The notes beneath the pieces are model-generated. The model was not told where the DNA came from. It did no database searches and worked only from the letters and a program-made list of their open reading frames with translations. Both the position numbers and the translations under genes were made by a program. A stretch of DNA of 64,000 bases from Tomocerus qinae (lineage: Eukaryota; Arthropoda; Collembola; Entomobryomorpha; Tomoceridae), in contig CM034550.1 of NCBI GenBank assembly GCA_020055645.1, positions 6,877,501 through 6,941,500 on the forward strand, in the 5' to 3' direction. Numbering within the stretch: the first letter of the stretch is position 1; the number at the start of each line of letters is the position of its first letter. Shown here piece by piece: positions 14,401 through 24,644 of this stretch.

Positions 14401-17400
14401 TATAGGACTGATAGATTTCTAAGCACAAGAATTTCGAGAATAAGTATATTTTCTTTAATTTCGTAATACGATGCCCATTTAAGGATTTGGAAAGCCAGCA
14501 ACCTCCAATGCACAATGCACAGCATAAGTCGCAATCATAGATACTTATATTATACAGGTTCATTTGTCAACACTTTTTTGTCTACATATTAGATATTTTC
14601 TTGTTTCTAACCTGTCCTAACCAATCTATGAGTATAAAGTAATAATTTTAAAATTAACGTTACCGGAAAAATCCACAGTCACCACATTCACACAAATTGA
14701 AATAATATTATTTATCTTTTACAACTTCATGTTGTACTTCGAAACAAATATCTATCAAGACTTTTGGACAAGATCATTAAAAAAGCTGGCGGTCTGGGTC
14801 TGCACTTACTTTACATTGAACCATACAAAGACTATCCTAGGCTTAGGTAAATTAGCTAGGTAGCCAATTTTGAATAAGTTTTGGCAGCAAATATCTCATT
14901 TTGGGAAACGTGTCTTTGAATAACGACACAAAACTACATGGTACGGTACCCAAACCTATGATACTGAACTTTCATTTGAAGAAGTTCTCAAGAAGGAAAT
15001 TAAGTTCGGAAGAACATTGAACACCGGAATTAGCAATGTATTTAAATATGTACCTTAAGTTTCGCTAGCAGCATTCATTATTAAAAGTTTTTCATTCAAC
15101 TGCAAAACTGTTATTACTTTTAAAGTGCACATTTAAAACTTTTCTTCTTTGCCCCAGCTTTCTTTTAATTTAAAATTCTAAATGTTTACAGGGGGTGCAT
15201 AGTATTTTTATGGCACGTGCCTAATTAATAAACATCATGTAAATCTTAGAAAGTTGAGGCTGATTCTTGTCAACGATTGTCTCTTCAGTCAATAATTTTT
15301 TGTAAATTGGAAGAAATTCAAAAAAACATTTTGCAAATTAATTGATGAACGTAATATTGTGTGCAGTTTTGCATGATGCATGCATTTGCTTTTAACTACA
15401 TAAAGCATAATGATTCGCCCTGTAAAATGAAGAAGAGATCCATGCTTAATATTTGTTACACATTTACAAATGGTAAGATTACGTGATAACTTTTCTCAAG
15501 GTTCTTTCTCATAAAATTGTCAATTAATGCATGATATTATGTCTTCGCAATGGAAATTACTAAAAATCAAGAAACTTTTTCCCAGCGTTCATGATTACAT
15601 GACATTTTTCACAGAATTCTTATATAGTCCTCAAGAATACTGAAGTTAGTTTTATCCAGAAAGTATTCGCTACATGAGTGAAAAGATCAAAAAACATTTT
15701 ATGGGTTGTCCTGTGTTTGTGTCAGTATCGTCTCTACCTCAAGGTTTTCTACCACGTATGCTTTTCAAGGCAATATCTTAACGCAGAAAGCTTTTTGCAT
15801 GCGAAAAAATAAATCAAAATCACAATATAATAGAACACAATAGATAAGACAGAATCACAATGTCCTTCTACACTTCAGTTGACAACAGAGAAAGGATTTG
15901 CATTCCCAATCTCCCACTGTGCTTCTAAGTAACTTCAGGTGAATAGGAATTGGAACACACAAAGAATAGCAAATTTGCAAAAGGGCTCAATACCAACTTA
16001 GTCAAGGAAGAGTTGAGAATAGTTGAGAGGGGTAAGTAGACTGCACGAATAAGACACCATAGCCGATTGTGGTCTTGCAGAATGCTAGAATTCGCTCTAG
16101 TTATTAAAATGTTGATTACAATTATAATTAGTGGACCAACCACTAATACGACAGACTGAAGATTGTCCAAATATATCTTCCACTGGGTGACAAGTGGTAG
16201 CATGGGACACATACAGGTTTCTTGTGCAAAAAACACCTGGCACCTGTACGGGTATCGTTAATTAAGATCTGCCGTTCTCAAGTTAGGTAATTAGGTAATG
16301 CGTGAGGTATAGTACAATCTTGTAGTCTCGCCAGGTCTGGAGGCACTACCGTGATAAAAAGACGCAGTATTACAATTTATTACATATTTAATGATATTTT
16401 ACACTAAACCAACTAATCATATGAATTTTAATGAGTAAGCTTTAAGGCTGATAAGAAAAGAACTATCACCTAATCACACATGATTTGTAAGTAGCAGAAT
16501 CAGCTCTAGAATTATGATACACACGCGTGTACACGTAGGCTACAAATTAAGAATTTGTTTCCCGTCAAATTCTGAAGTCCAAACCAAAGTCCAATAGCAT
16601 TGTAATGAGTTACAATACCCAATAAACTAGATTTTGTTCCCTGACCTAATTCATTTTTGTTGCATGTTGCATCTGAAAATGAAGTTAATGGGACATCATC
16701 AGCAACTATAGAAAATATTATCAAAAATGAAATATGAAAGTAGAGACAGGTTACTGGTTACGTGCCCTGCCTCACTTATTTCCACCATGTCCTTTCATTT
16801 AATCTTCCTGAGGGATAGTCTCTATACTAATACATAACATTATATATTATACTAGGGAACTATTGAATCTTTCACCAGTTATCTCAACTTCTGTGTATTC
16901 CAACTTTTAACTTACGACTGTACTTGAAGAGAGTACCGCTGGGTTAGGATTGTTCATATCGGATAGATAGTATAATGGTTTTGTATTTTTTCCATACTAC
17001 CTACATTTATTATATCCACTCTAAATCTTCATATACGCTGTTCCTTGACATTTATTACGAACTACAATCTAACATTTTATGAAGGACATCTTTTACTTAG
17101 AGTGCACTCTGGGATTCTGATTGCAAGAATGAGAATTGATGCCAAGAACCCGTGGGCTTTTTGCACCTCATAATAACAAAGTTGTAACAAAAGGCAAAAA
17201 GAGAAAATTAACTACTTACATTCTCTTTCTCTACCTATTTAAATAACCCAAGCCGATCTCTTCTCAAAAGGCCAATTAAACGAAAACTCAAACAAATTAT
17301 TTAATTAAAGCACCACTTATTTCACATTCTCACATTAAGTTTAATTTCAAGCAAATAAAACATTTTCGAACTTACATATTAAACAACAACAAAGCAAATA

Positions 17401-20400
17401 TAAATTTTTTAACTATTTATTTCTACATCTGACATCTTGAGAAAATACAATACGCAATTTTAATCATTTCTCTATCCACTAATTTTATGCTGATGGAAAC
17501 TGAATATTGATCATTGACCTAACCCGTAATAGTTGTAACTGGTAACAAATAATTTTAGAGATAAATTCCTACCCACAAAAACAAAAACACTACCCCGAAT
17601 CCCAAGAAAGCAGCTGCGTTAATCGTAATGAACAGTTCTTGGACGAGCTGACGGGTCTTATCTGTCTTCGTAACTTCATAAATGATCAACAATCCAGTGA
17701 ACAAAATTCCAGTACCCAAAAGAATTAAGGCTAAATATGGAAATATTCCCGGATGAATGGGGGACACGTGAGGATCGCTTCCAAGGAACATTGTCGAATT
17801 ATGTTCTTATTTTGAAAATTGATAGAAATTTGATGATAATCTGTCTGCGGTCACCTGTAAAACGGTTAATTCTCTTTCTTTTAGACGCCCTTGTCAACCT
17901 GACACATACCTAAACGTGTATATTTCTATCTATTAGATTTATGGGGTTGACTAAATAAATTGATAATCTTTTTAAAAAACTTACTGTTTAGTGTCACAGA
18001 CAATTAAAAGCTGAACCGGTTGATTTACAATGATTCAAAATGCCAATCAATCCAAATTCCAAATTCTACAGACAGTTTGTTTCTGAAGACTTGTAGAGTA
18101 AGCTGAAGCTCAAACAGGTAGAGATAGTGTAAATAGGAAAAGTAGGAACAAAGGAATTCTCCAAACGTAAAACAGTAAAAGGAAAATTGAGAAATCTATA
18201 TCGAGCGAGTTTGACTATCTGTCAATTTTTCCTCAATAATAATCTAGAGATAATCTTCAATTATGAAGTGGAATTGGACTTATCAGAAATTGGAGTTCCT
18301 GTGTCCTAACCACAGACAGTTTCATTTTCATTGCACCACATTGGCATTGTCGACTGTCGTATACCCAAGCTGTGAACAGCAAGCTGACATTTTGTTTTGC
18401 TAAGCTAATATTAAACTAATTGTGATTTAATAATATATTATTTAATTTCAAATATTTTTATTGCCTTTCAGCTTTATAGTGCACAGTTCCTGTGTGTCAT
18501 TTGACCTTACCAACAAAATTATTATTATTTTAGTGCTGTAATGTAATTGCATTTACTTACGCTTGCTTTGTCTGTTCACTGTCTTAGTCTTGTGCTATTG
18601 TGTAGGTCGTAGTCGTAAAAGGTACTAACTACGGGTACCTCCTGTACATACTCTGGGGCATTGTGATTGTAATGCAATTACACTTGCAATATGTAGGCTT
18701 ATGAGGTGAATGTTATTACCGAGGCCAGAGAGAGAGGTATACCCTGTAGTACTCTACTCGGGCTCAGAAAAGACTCGACTCAGGTACATTATAGTAGTAC
18801 GTAGTATGTACATTGTACGTCTTAAAAAGACAAACATTATTAGTGCACTAATAATGTTCGGTTTACACATACATATACGTATGTCCTGCCCTAGAGTTCT
18901 AATAATATATTTGTACCAGTAATAATATAGGTCAGTTAAGATTAATACAATAAATAGTTGAGTATGTATAGGTAGTCTGTGCTTATATTTATAGCAACTC
19001 TATTATCGAAGACGTCATTGTATTTTGTATTCCTATGTGTTAGGTAGCAAACATTTTTGTGAGGCAATAAGAGCATAAGTGAAAGTACATAGAGAGATAT
19101 TTCGAAAGGCAGGAGAAAGTAAACAAAGCAACAATCGAGGCAATCACTGTCCCTGAGAGACAGAAAAAAGTCATCATGATGTGGCTGTTTGGGTCGAAAG
19201 TCGCGTTGACGGTTTGTTTGGTTATTTCTGTTTTCACAGCTTAACTGCATTGCAATGCTCTAGATCGGTTTGTTTCCAGTTTGTCTGTGTTTGGTTTACT
19301 TTAATGATCACTTTCCTTTTGCTTTCGTGGTGGCTATTGCATTCATCCACACTACCATTTCGTTTTAACGGTTCTCCGAGGCGTACTTTCCTTCGTTTCC
19401 TATTTTCGTTTGTACGGCCCTGTCGTGTTGTTGCACAGACACACTCACTTTAATGTACTAAACACAAGTATATTACTACTATAGAGAAAACGATTACAAA
19501 AAGTTACTACATAAGAACTGTTTACAATGGGCAATGTACACAAATAGGAATTTTATTCATTCACTAACTCATTGTCAGTACCAGCCTTTCCCATCAACTC
19601 TATACATATACAATATATGTAATTCACTATATAGAAATACTTTTACACAAATTCCACCAAATCTTGCATGGAAATTGCATGTCTACGACTTTTCTATTGT
19701 ATCATTCAGATGTTGTATCTGTGATGGGTTACAACTTTACAAAATATGCGCGGTAGGTAATTTGGTACATTTCAATGAACGCACGTTGGTGGATTATCTA
19801 TTTCCACATTTATGGATAATTGGAAACAATACAATAAAATGCTTAACGCTCGAATTTGCTCCCTATTCATTTAGGTATTGATGTCCTCGCAAATAATGAT
19901 AGCAGATGCTGTCAAGCGCTACTTGTATGTTTGGAAACAAAGTTTTTGGCCTACAGTGGAGAAATAGAAAAGGTCGCTTTGCTTGGTTTGTGATTGTGAA
20001 AGAGAATACTTTTGGTTTGGATAATGATAAATTCCTATCCAAAGTTATATAATGCCCCCATGTTCGCTACACTACCCATACCCACAGGAAATTACGATAT
20101 TTATAATATTACGATACACAAACAGCAATATATCCGATTGCTAACTACATTTAGGTAGTTAGTAATTTTCAGCACACAAATATACAAGAACCCTGAATGA
20201 AAACTATTTACTTTTCATGATTATTGCGCATTGAAATTTTTCCTCTGTCCGTATTAGTACTACACGAACTACGAAGGAGTGAAAGTAGGATAAAAATAAC
20301 ATTGTAGAAAGTTAGTAGGCTAACTGTCACACGGAAACTACGTATTACGGGCATATGTAGCTATTTTACTTCTTTCTAGAAGAAAAGAGATCGAAAAGGT

Positions 20401-23400
20401 TAGAGGCGGTTGCAAGGGGCACGTACCGACGTACCCCTTCACATCTTTTTTCGAAAATAAGGAGAAAATGGAATGTTTTGCAATTTATTCCATTTAATTG
20501 ACAAAATGAAACAGCTTTTGTTTTAATGATGTGAAATACACGAAAATATTTTAGACATTTTCTCTAGGTGGCTATCTTCTCAAGTATTTCCAGGTAGTGT
20601 TATTGTATTTTTCTTACAAAATTGGAAAAAAGTAATTTCAAAGTTGCTTCCTCTCAGGATTTTTTCTGGCTACGACAGATCAAATAAGTATCGTTTATTA
20701 GCATCATTTACTTTATGCACTATGTTGTCTCTTCCAGCGCTCCTTGTTATCGTCTCCTGCGAATGGTAGTCGTTTCCGCCCAATTTCTCTTTAGTATTTC
20801 TATAACTATGATATTCGTCACAGTCATCTCACATGGAAAACTTTATGAAATTTTTGTTGATGCGTCAATAATAGGGTTCAGTTTAGATTGTATATGCCCA
20901 TCTCAACACAAAAGTATTGGTTGTTACTACCCTTAAAATTCTTGATATACTTAGTTCACTTGCATTGTCCTTACAAAAAAGCAGTGGAATTGATTAATAA
21001 GTCAGCTTCTAAGCAGCTTCTAAGTTTTTCTGGTCTCCTACTCCCTAAAAGGATGAGGGCATGAATAGAGTTTTCAGTTTTAATTTATTTGCGTGCATTC
21101 ACCTGCTACTAATTTGCATAAACATAGTTGGAGATATCTTAATGGTAGTATAAAAAATCCAGACATATAAAGCAAAAAACGTGATCTTTTCATACGAGGC
21201 TTATCCCAAATAAAAGGTCGAGACTTTCTCTTCTCTTTATCGTCACAGCCAGCCAAAGACAAGAGATGGAAAATTAGTCCCAAATCAGGCGGACAGAAAT
21301 CAGGCGGGAATCAAGTAATTATTAAAGAAGCTTCGTTATAATTTCTTTAGTAAAACTGATTTGAAATGACGTAGCTACAAATAATTGAATTCAGTATACT
21401 ACTAGCTGTTCATAATCAATCGATAGGAAGAATAATAATTTTGACTATAATGTACTGAAAAAGGACCATATCCGATTCATGTATACCACTTGCAGTATAT
21501 AGGCATTAGAATTAGAATATACTAAAATTAATTTGCGAGAAATACGTTTTAGATAATCTTAGTCCCAACGAGTAATATTACTTCCAGTGATAAGCTACTT
21601 AGTATGCGAATTGACTTGGGGAATGAATCAAGGGAAAGTCTACATACACTTTGTTAATGGACTTTGAAAGCAACTTCAATTTGAAGCAGCCAATAAAATT
21701 TTAATGCATTATCATTTATTCCATCAATACAACCCTATAGGTTTTATTGGTGCTTTCTATTCGCAATTTACGGTATTATAAATAGTGTATGTACAACCAG
21801 GTAGTGAATTATCTATCTCAGTCAGAGTGGAAGTAATCTAAAATCTAGTAATTGATTTGTGCTATCTTATTAATTTTGTGATAATCTTATGCATAATCAA
21901 GACTTCCGTAATAGGTTCATGTTTTGTAATATGGAAAATACCCTAAGGAAATCTAGATCAATGGAAATTAACTGGAACTACAAAGTTAGACTAGACCCCG
22001 GAATAAAATTGCCAAAAGATATTTGCATTCTTCTAGAGTATTTTTCAACAAAGAGAATATCACATTTGAAATGACGTGCGTGTGGTTTCAAGTCTCGAGT
22101 GATGTAGAATAAATTCTGAGTCTGTCAGTGTCACCAACTGTTCCAATGCTTTTAATAAAGCTTTTAAAATCTATGATAAAATTAATTTATCCCAAATAGA
22201 TGCCACAGATTCTAATTATAGCAGTGCAAAAGGGCAAAAGCATTTCATGTGTGATGGTGGCAATCATAATAATTGCGACTTCCCTTGTGTAATAATTTCG
22301 TGGGAAGAGATGCATGATGTGGCAATTTCCGGTAGTTTCTCTTTCTCTGTATTCACCAAGTAAAAATGTAATACACTTTGGAACAATTCTGTGGTGAAAT
22401 TATACTCAGTAGATTGATATCAAAGTTGCTGTAGCTATAGTGATTTGAGTATCAGGTTACCTCTTCAGAATGTTTGAAAAATGAAAATTCACTTTTTTCA
22501 TTTGTGGATCTAAATTGGACGATTTAGATCCACAGCCAAATCAGCTCTCAGTTTTGACCAAGGAATATAGAATATAATATTTTAGAAAAGGAATGGCAGA
22601 TTGTTCGATTTATTGGGGGTTCGGAACAAGTGAAAATAAGTGGAAAATTTACATGACAACAGCCGATCCCTAATTCCCCCCACTTGGGGATCCCTATTTA
22701 AATACACACTCGCCAATTGACGTCATTGGCGAGCTTTCCCACCCACTTTTAATTTTTTCATTTTTCCATAGGGATCTGCCTCGGGTTGGTTTTGACTTAT
22801 GAATACTATGACCCAAAGGTTGGTTGCCATTGGATACATACAGCTATATGGCTTTGAGTGCAGATTTGGCTGTGGATCTAAATCGTCCAATTTAGATCCA
22901 CAAATGAAAAAAGTGAATTTTCATTTCTCAAACATCCTGAAGAGGTAACCTGATACACAAATACACTGCATACTAGCTAATACTACAGGAACTTTGGATT
23001 GATATATATTTAAATAGTGTACTATGATATCTGAAAACTGAACCGTAACAATTTAAAAAGGAACAGAAGAGCTTCCTGTATAAATTCCATTGGTAAAGTA
23101 TAAAGTAAGTCTTTCCAGTTGTCACAGAGCAATTAAAACACTTTGATGCACATTCCCTTTAAAGTTTACTTTAAAGTTTAGTTTCATAGGCAGAAAGTAA
23201 GATCAAACGTAAATCTATTAAACTTTGAAAATAAAGTATCGCCTATGAACAAAAAGCCTCCCATTTGGGATTAATATGTGTGAGAGGATTTGTTGCAATT
23301 ATAGTGATAAAGATAAAGGATGAGTATTAATAGAAATAATAATGAACTTACTTGAAGTGTCATAAGCAATGTCGTTGAATTTATCGAAGCATGGAAGAGT

Positions 23401-24006
23401 TGCCGTAAAGCCAGCTGGAGTGTCCGGCCAGCAAAGAGCTCCATCCCAGTTTCTCAAACAGATCAATGAATCATTGAGATTCTCGTGGTGTAGGTGATCT
23501 AGTTGTTTTTCTTCAGAATTAAATGGAACTAGACGATGAGAAGAGAACAAACGAGGGATTTCATTGCTAAGATCTTCGTTGGAATTAGTGGGAGTAGCAT
23601 CAGTCCTCGAAAGAACATCTTCTAGCCACTGATGATTAGTCGGGTGGGATTGTTCATTGAGAGAGCTGTAGCCGTAGCACTGTAATATACGCTCATCGAA
23701 AACCGTTTCATTTCCTTCCAGTCCAAACTGCTCATCATTATGAGACATTTGCAATTGCTCTGTTGACGAAGGATCTGGAATCAGATGATTAGTTGCGGGA
23801 GATGAGGACTGAAGACTTATGGTGCTACTAATTACTCTTCTACTGTTATTATCTATGCTAGGGCTACCAAACGAGGAATCTGTATTCACCCAACTGCTTA
23901 TACTACTACCATATTTGTAACTACTTCGCAAGTAATCGAATATTCCTGGGAAACGCTGCTCTTCTCTGTCCTCGAACGTTTCCTCTTCCGTTTCCATTTT
24001 GTTCAT
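5448..24006 (-). CDS. CRF-like diuretic hormone (DH44) receptor, class B GPCR
   Basis: This is a secretin-family receptor. Insect relatives bind the CRF-like peptide DH44, couple to cAMP and control diuresis and circadian output. Eleven exons read in phase (minus strand, 5' to 3'): 24006-23352, 11955-11760, 11278-11158, 10614-10524, 7333-7256, 7133-7120, 7032-6973, 6879-6751, 6595-6422, 6271-6099 and 5655-5448. Together they give 1,899 nt, or 632 aa. The hormone-binding domain has CWPDTPAG (about residue 192), YDTSRNATRYC and NGSW, with Cys at 110, 183, 192, 206, 225 and 240. Seven membrane segments span about residues 258-520. Hallmarks are [28 protein letters not shown] (381-385), YDWIYKAP and FLNGEVR (517-522). 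C334 and C416 probably form the loop disulfide. The N-terminus is long and acidic and shows no signal peptide. An in-frame stop lies just upstream of ATG 24006, but an upstream exon could still splice in at CAG|CAG|TGG. The intron at 11956-23351 hosts TMEM258. Confidence 0.93.
7120..7133 (-). other. 14-nt microexon of the DH44 receptor
   Basis: The minus strand reads TTTTCAG, then GTGTTCCGTTGCTG, then GTACTT. The 14 nt complete the glycine of the TM4 GWG motif and add VPLL. The upstream exon ends ...GGA TGG G and the downstream exon starts GTT GTT ATT GCA TGG, so the joined protein reads VGWGVPLLVVIAW, the conserved class B TM4 motif. Leaving the microexon out would shift the frame, so it looks constitutive. 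Confidence 0.88.
12824..13805 (+). mobile_element. Non-autonomous hAT-like DNA transposon (982 bp)
   Basis: The ends are an 11-bp perfect terminal inverted repeat: CAGTGATGGGC at 12824-12834 and GCCCATCACTG at 13795-13805. Eight-base flanks match at six positions (CATAGGAC at 12816-12823, CTTAGGAT at 13806-13813), and the right copy fits the hAT target preference nTnnnnAn. Near the right end AAGTCC occurs four times (13641, 13670, 13700, 13783), and GAGTCCCC and TAGTCC occur near the left end, like subterminal transposase-binding repeats. No transposase is encoded. The interior carries a decayed host methyltransferase fragment. The assignment to hAT rests on TIR sequence, TSD length and subterminal repeats, and the two TSD mismatches suggest an old insertion. 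Confidence 0.75.
13031..13538 (+). pseudogene. Decayed METTL24-like (Methyltransf_22) methyltransferase fragment inside the hAT-like element
   Basis: Translations in two alternating plus frames keep methyltransferase landmarks in the right order: EMSFEKEI and CSVYMFDHS (about 13034-13100), then [18 protein letters not shown] (13158-13210), [18 protein letters not shown] (13225-13275), [20 protein letters not shown] (from about 13287), and EYSFINVKG near the stop at 13536-13538. The LKLDVKG and VELHL motifs are typical of the FkbM/METTL24-like family of SAM-dependent methyltransferases. The fragment covers roughly the C-terminal two thirds of such a domain. The reading frame changes at least three times (near 13145, 13213 and 13280), so it is not functional. 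No intron signals interrupt it, so it came either from a single exon or from a processed copy. It lies wholly within the transposon ends. Confidence 0.72.
15925..16236 (-). other. Unassigned hydrophobic ORF in the receptor intron
   Basis: An open minus-strand frame of 103 codons contains two strongly hydrophobic stretches (around [17 protein letters not shown] and near its end). A possible acceptor (TGCCAG) sits just upstream. I recognise no family. It may be chance in AT-rich sequence, an exon of an undetected gene, or a remnant. Confidence 0.15.
17555..17791 (-). CDS. TMEM258: TMEM258, oligosaccharyltransferase subunit
   Basis: This is a small two-pass ER membrane protein of the OST complex (the Ost5/TMEM258 family) that supports N-glycosylation. 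The 78-aa frame aligns end to end without gaps to the family pattern: [13 protein letters not shown], a first membrane segment at about 17-39, [19 protein letters not shown], a second at about 54-76 containing [16 protein letters not shown], and the terminal WVGIY motif. The usual N-terminal acidic/Ala start is replaced by FLGSDPH, and several first-helix residues differ from the animal consensus as I remember it. The start is fixed by an in-frame TAA just upstream. A minus-strand AATAAA lies at 17416-17421. The coding part has no intron and sits on the same strand inside the DH44 receptor's first coding intron. A plausible 5'-UTR intron (17855-17984) argues against a recent retrocopy. Confidence 0.9.
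   Translation of the reverse strand: MFLGSDPHVSPIHPGIFPYLALILLGTGILFTGLLIIYEVTKTDKTRQLVQELFITINAAAFLGFGVVFLFLWVGIYL
17855..17984 (-). other. Possible 5'-UTR intron of TMEM258
   Basis: On the minus strand a strong donor GTAAGT (17979-17984) follows CACTAAACA, and an acceptor TTTTACAG ends at 17855, 63 nt upstream of the TMEM258 ATG. The splice signals are good, but there is no coding phase to test them. Confidence 0.35.
22449..22956. mobile_element. Foldback/MITE-like element with ~100-bp inverted repeats
   Basis: The left arm (22449-22537) and the reverse complement of the right arm (22868-22956) are both 89 nt and differ at only two positions. Homology extends inward another 10-12 nt and, more weakly with indels, outward. 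Each arm contains its own hairpin, GGATCTAAAT-TGGACG-ATTTAGATCC. The ends read TATCAGGTTACC/GGTAACCTGATA, which fits a TA target duplication, but the exact target site is not resolved. No coding capacity is visible. It lies in the first coding intron of the DH44 receptor. The high arm identity suggests moderate age or a strong foldback. Confidence 0.72.
22709..22733. promoter_or_regulatory. CRE-centred dyad inside the foldback element
   Basis: CTCGCCAA and TTGGCGAG flank T-TGACGTCA, a full palindromic cAMP-response element (CREB/ATF site). The dyad is close to the middle of the element. Binding or activity is not shown by sequence alone. Confidence 0.35.
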
Positions 24007-24410
24007 TCTCCACTGCTGGAACTAAGTTTTCCTTTTTAATACAACCACATAGAGATACAATCTATCTCAGAGTCAAAGTTCAAAACAGCTGACAGCACTT
24101 AGAGTTATGCTCCCAATTATTTATCTTGTCTTCCCTGGATATTTTAATTTATACAATTACTTTCTTCAAAGGCTTTATCTTCCTTAGAGTTTGTAGCTAA
24201 TGAATATGTTTCGGGTTTATATCTATTGTAACACTACACAATTTGTTTTGCTGTAATCCCTCCTGAAAGTCAATGACATGCCAAGGTCCTTGATATATTG
24301 CATTCTATTCTCGATATTATACTTACGCAGGGATATTAATAGCTAGAGGTTATCTTCATTTTATTCCACAGCAATATACATTTGCATAGTCACGGAACTA
24401 TTTATGTTAT

Positions 24411-24632
24411 TCACCAAAGAGTTAATCCCTGCATGCAACTCCGGATCTCCCGTTTATTTGATTCCAGTAGTAGTATTACTACTACACATGATTCTACTCC
24501 TTGTGGTTTCATTAATTGTTCATCTCTCGCATAAATGGCATAATGATGATTGTAATGAAATCCTTGGTATTTATCAACAGGAACATTTCCTTTGAAGCCA
24601 TAAACGGGAGGAGGTGAGATTTCAACTCTGGA
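24411..24632 (-). other. Unassigned exon-like open frame upstream of the DH44 receptor
   Basis: After a plausible acceptor (GTCATTCCAG) the minus strand reads VEISPPPVYGFKG, then NVPVDKYQGFHYNHHYAIY and ARDEQLMKPQGVESC, and stays open to a TGA at 24411. The composition is coding-like, and no family is recognised. A donor-like GTAGTA after GAATCATGT would leave phase 0. That would be compatible with joining to CAG-TGG-AGA-ATG at the start of the receptor exon (24006), so it could be an upstream receptor exon. It could equally belong to another gene or be chance. Confidence 0.3.
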
Positions 24633-24644
24633 ATGACAAATCAT

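Larger units (their letters stand above)
11956..23351 (-). other. 11.4-kb first coding intron of the DH44 receptor, with nested elements
   Basis: The donor GTAAGT follows TATGACACTTCA-A at 23352. The acceptor TTTTTAG precedes GAAATGCAAC at 11955. The phase-1 join makes Arg219 within DTSRNATRYC, the expected hormone-binding-domain sequence. The intron contains the hAT-like element, TMEM258, the 508-bp foldback element and otherwise AT-rich unassigned DNA. Notable empty spans are 13814-15924, 16725-17400, 18111-22448 and 22957-23351. Confidence 0.85.

Noticed and set aside
19181-19881. Plus-strand ORFs of 90 and 115 codons in the receptor intron
   Set aside because: Low-complexity, Phe/Leu/Thr-rich translations with no recognisable family and no good splice sites.
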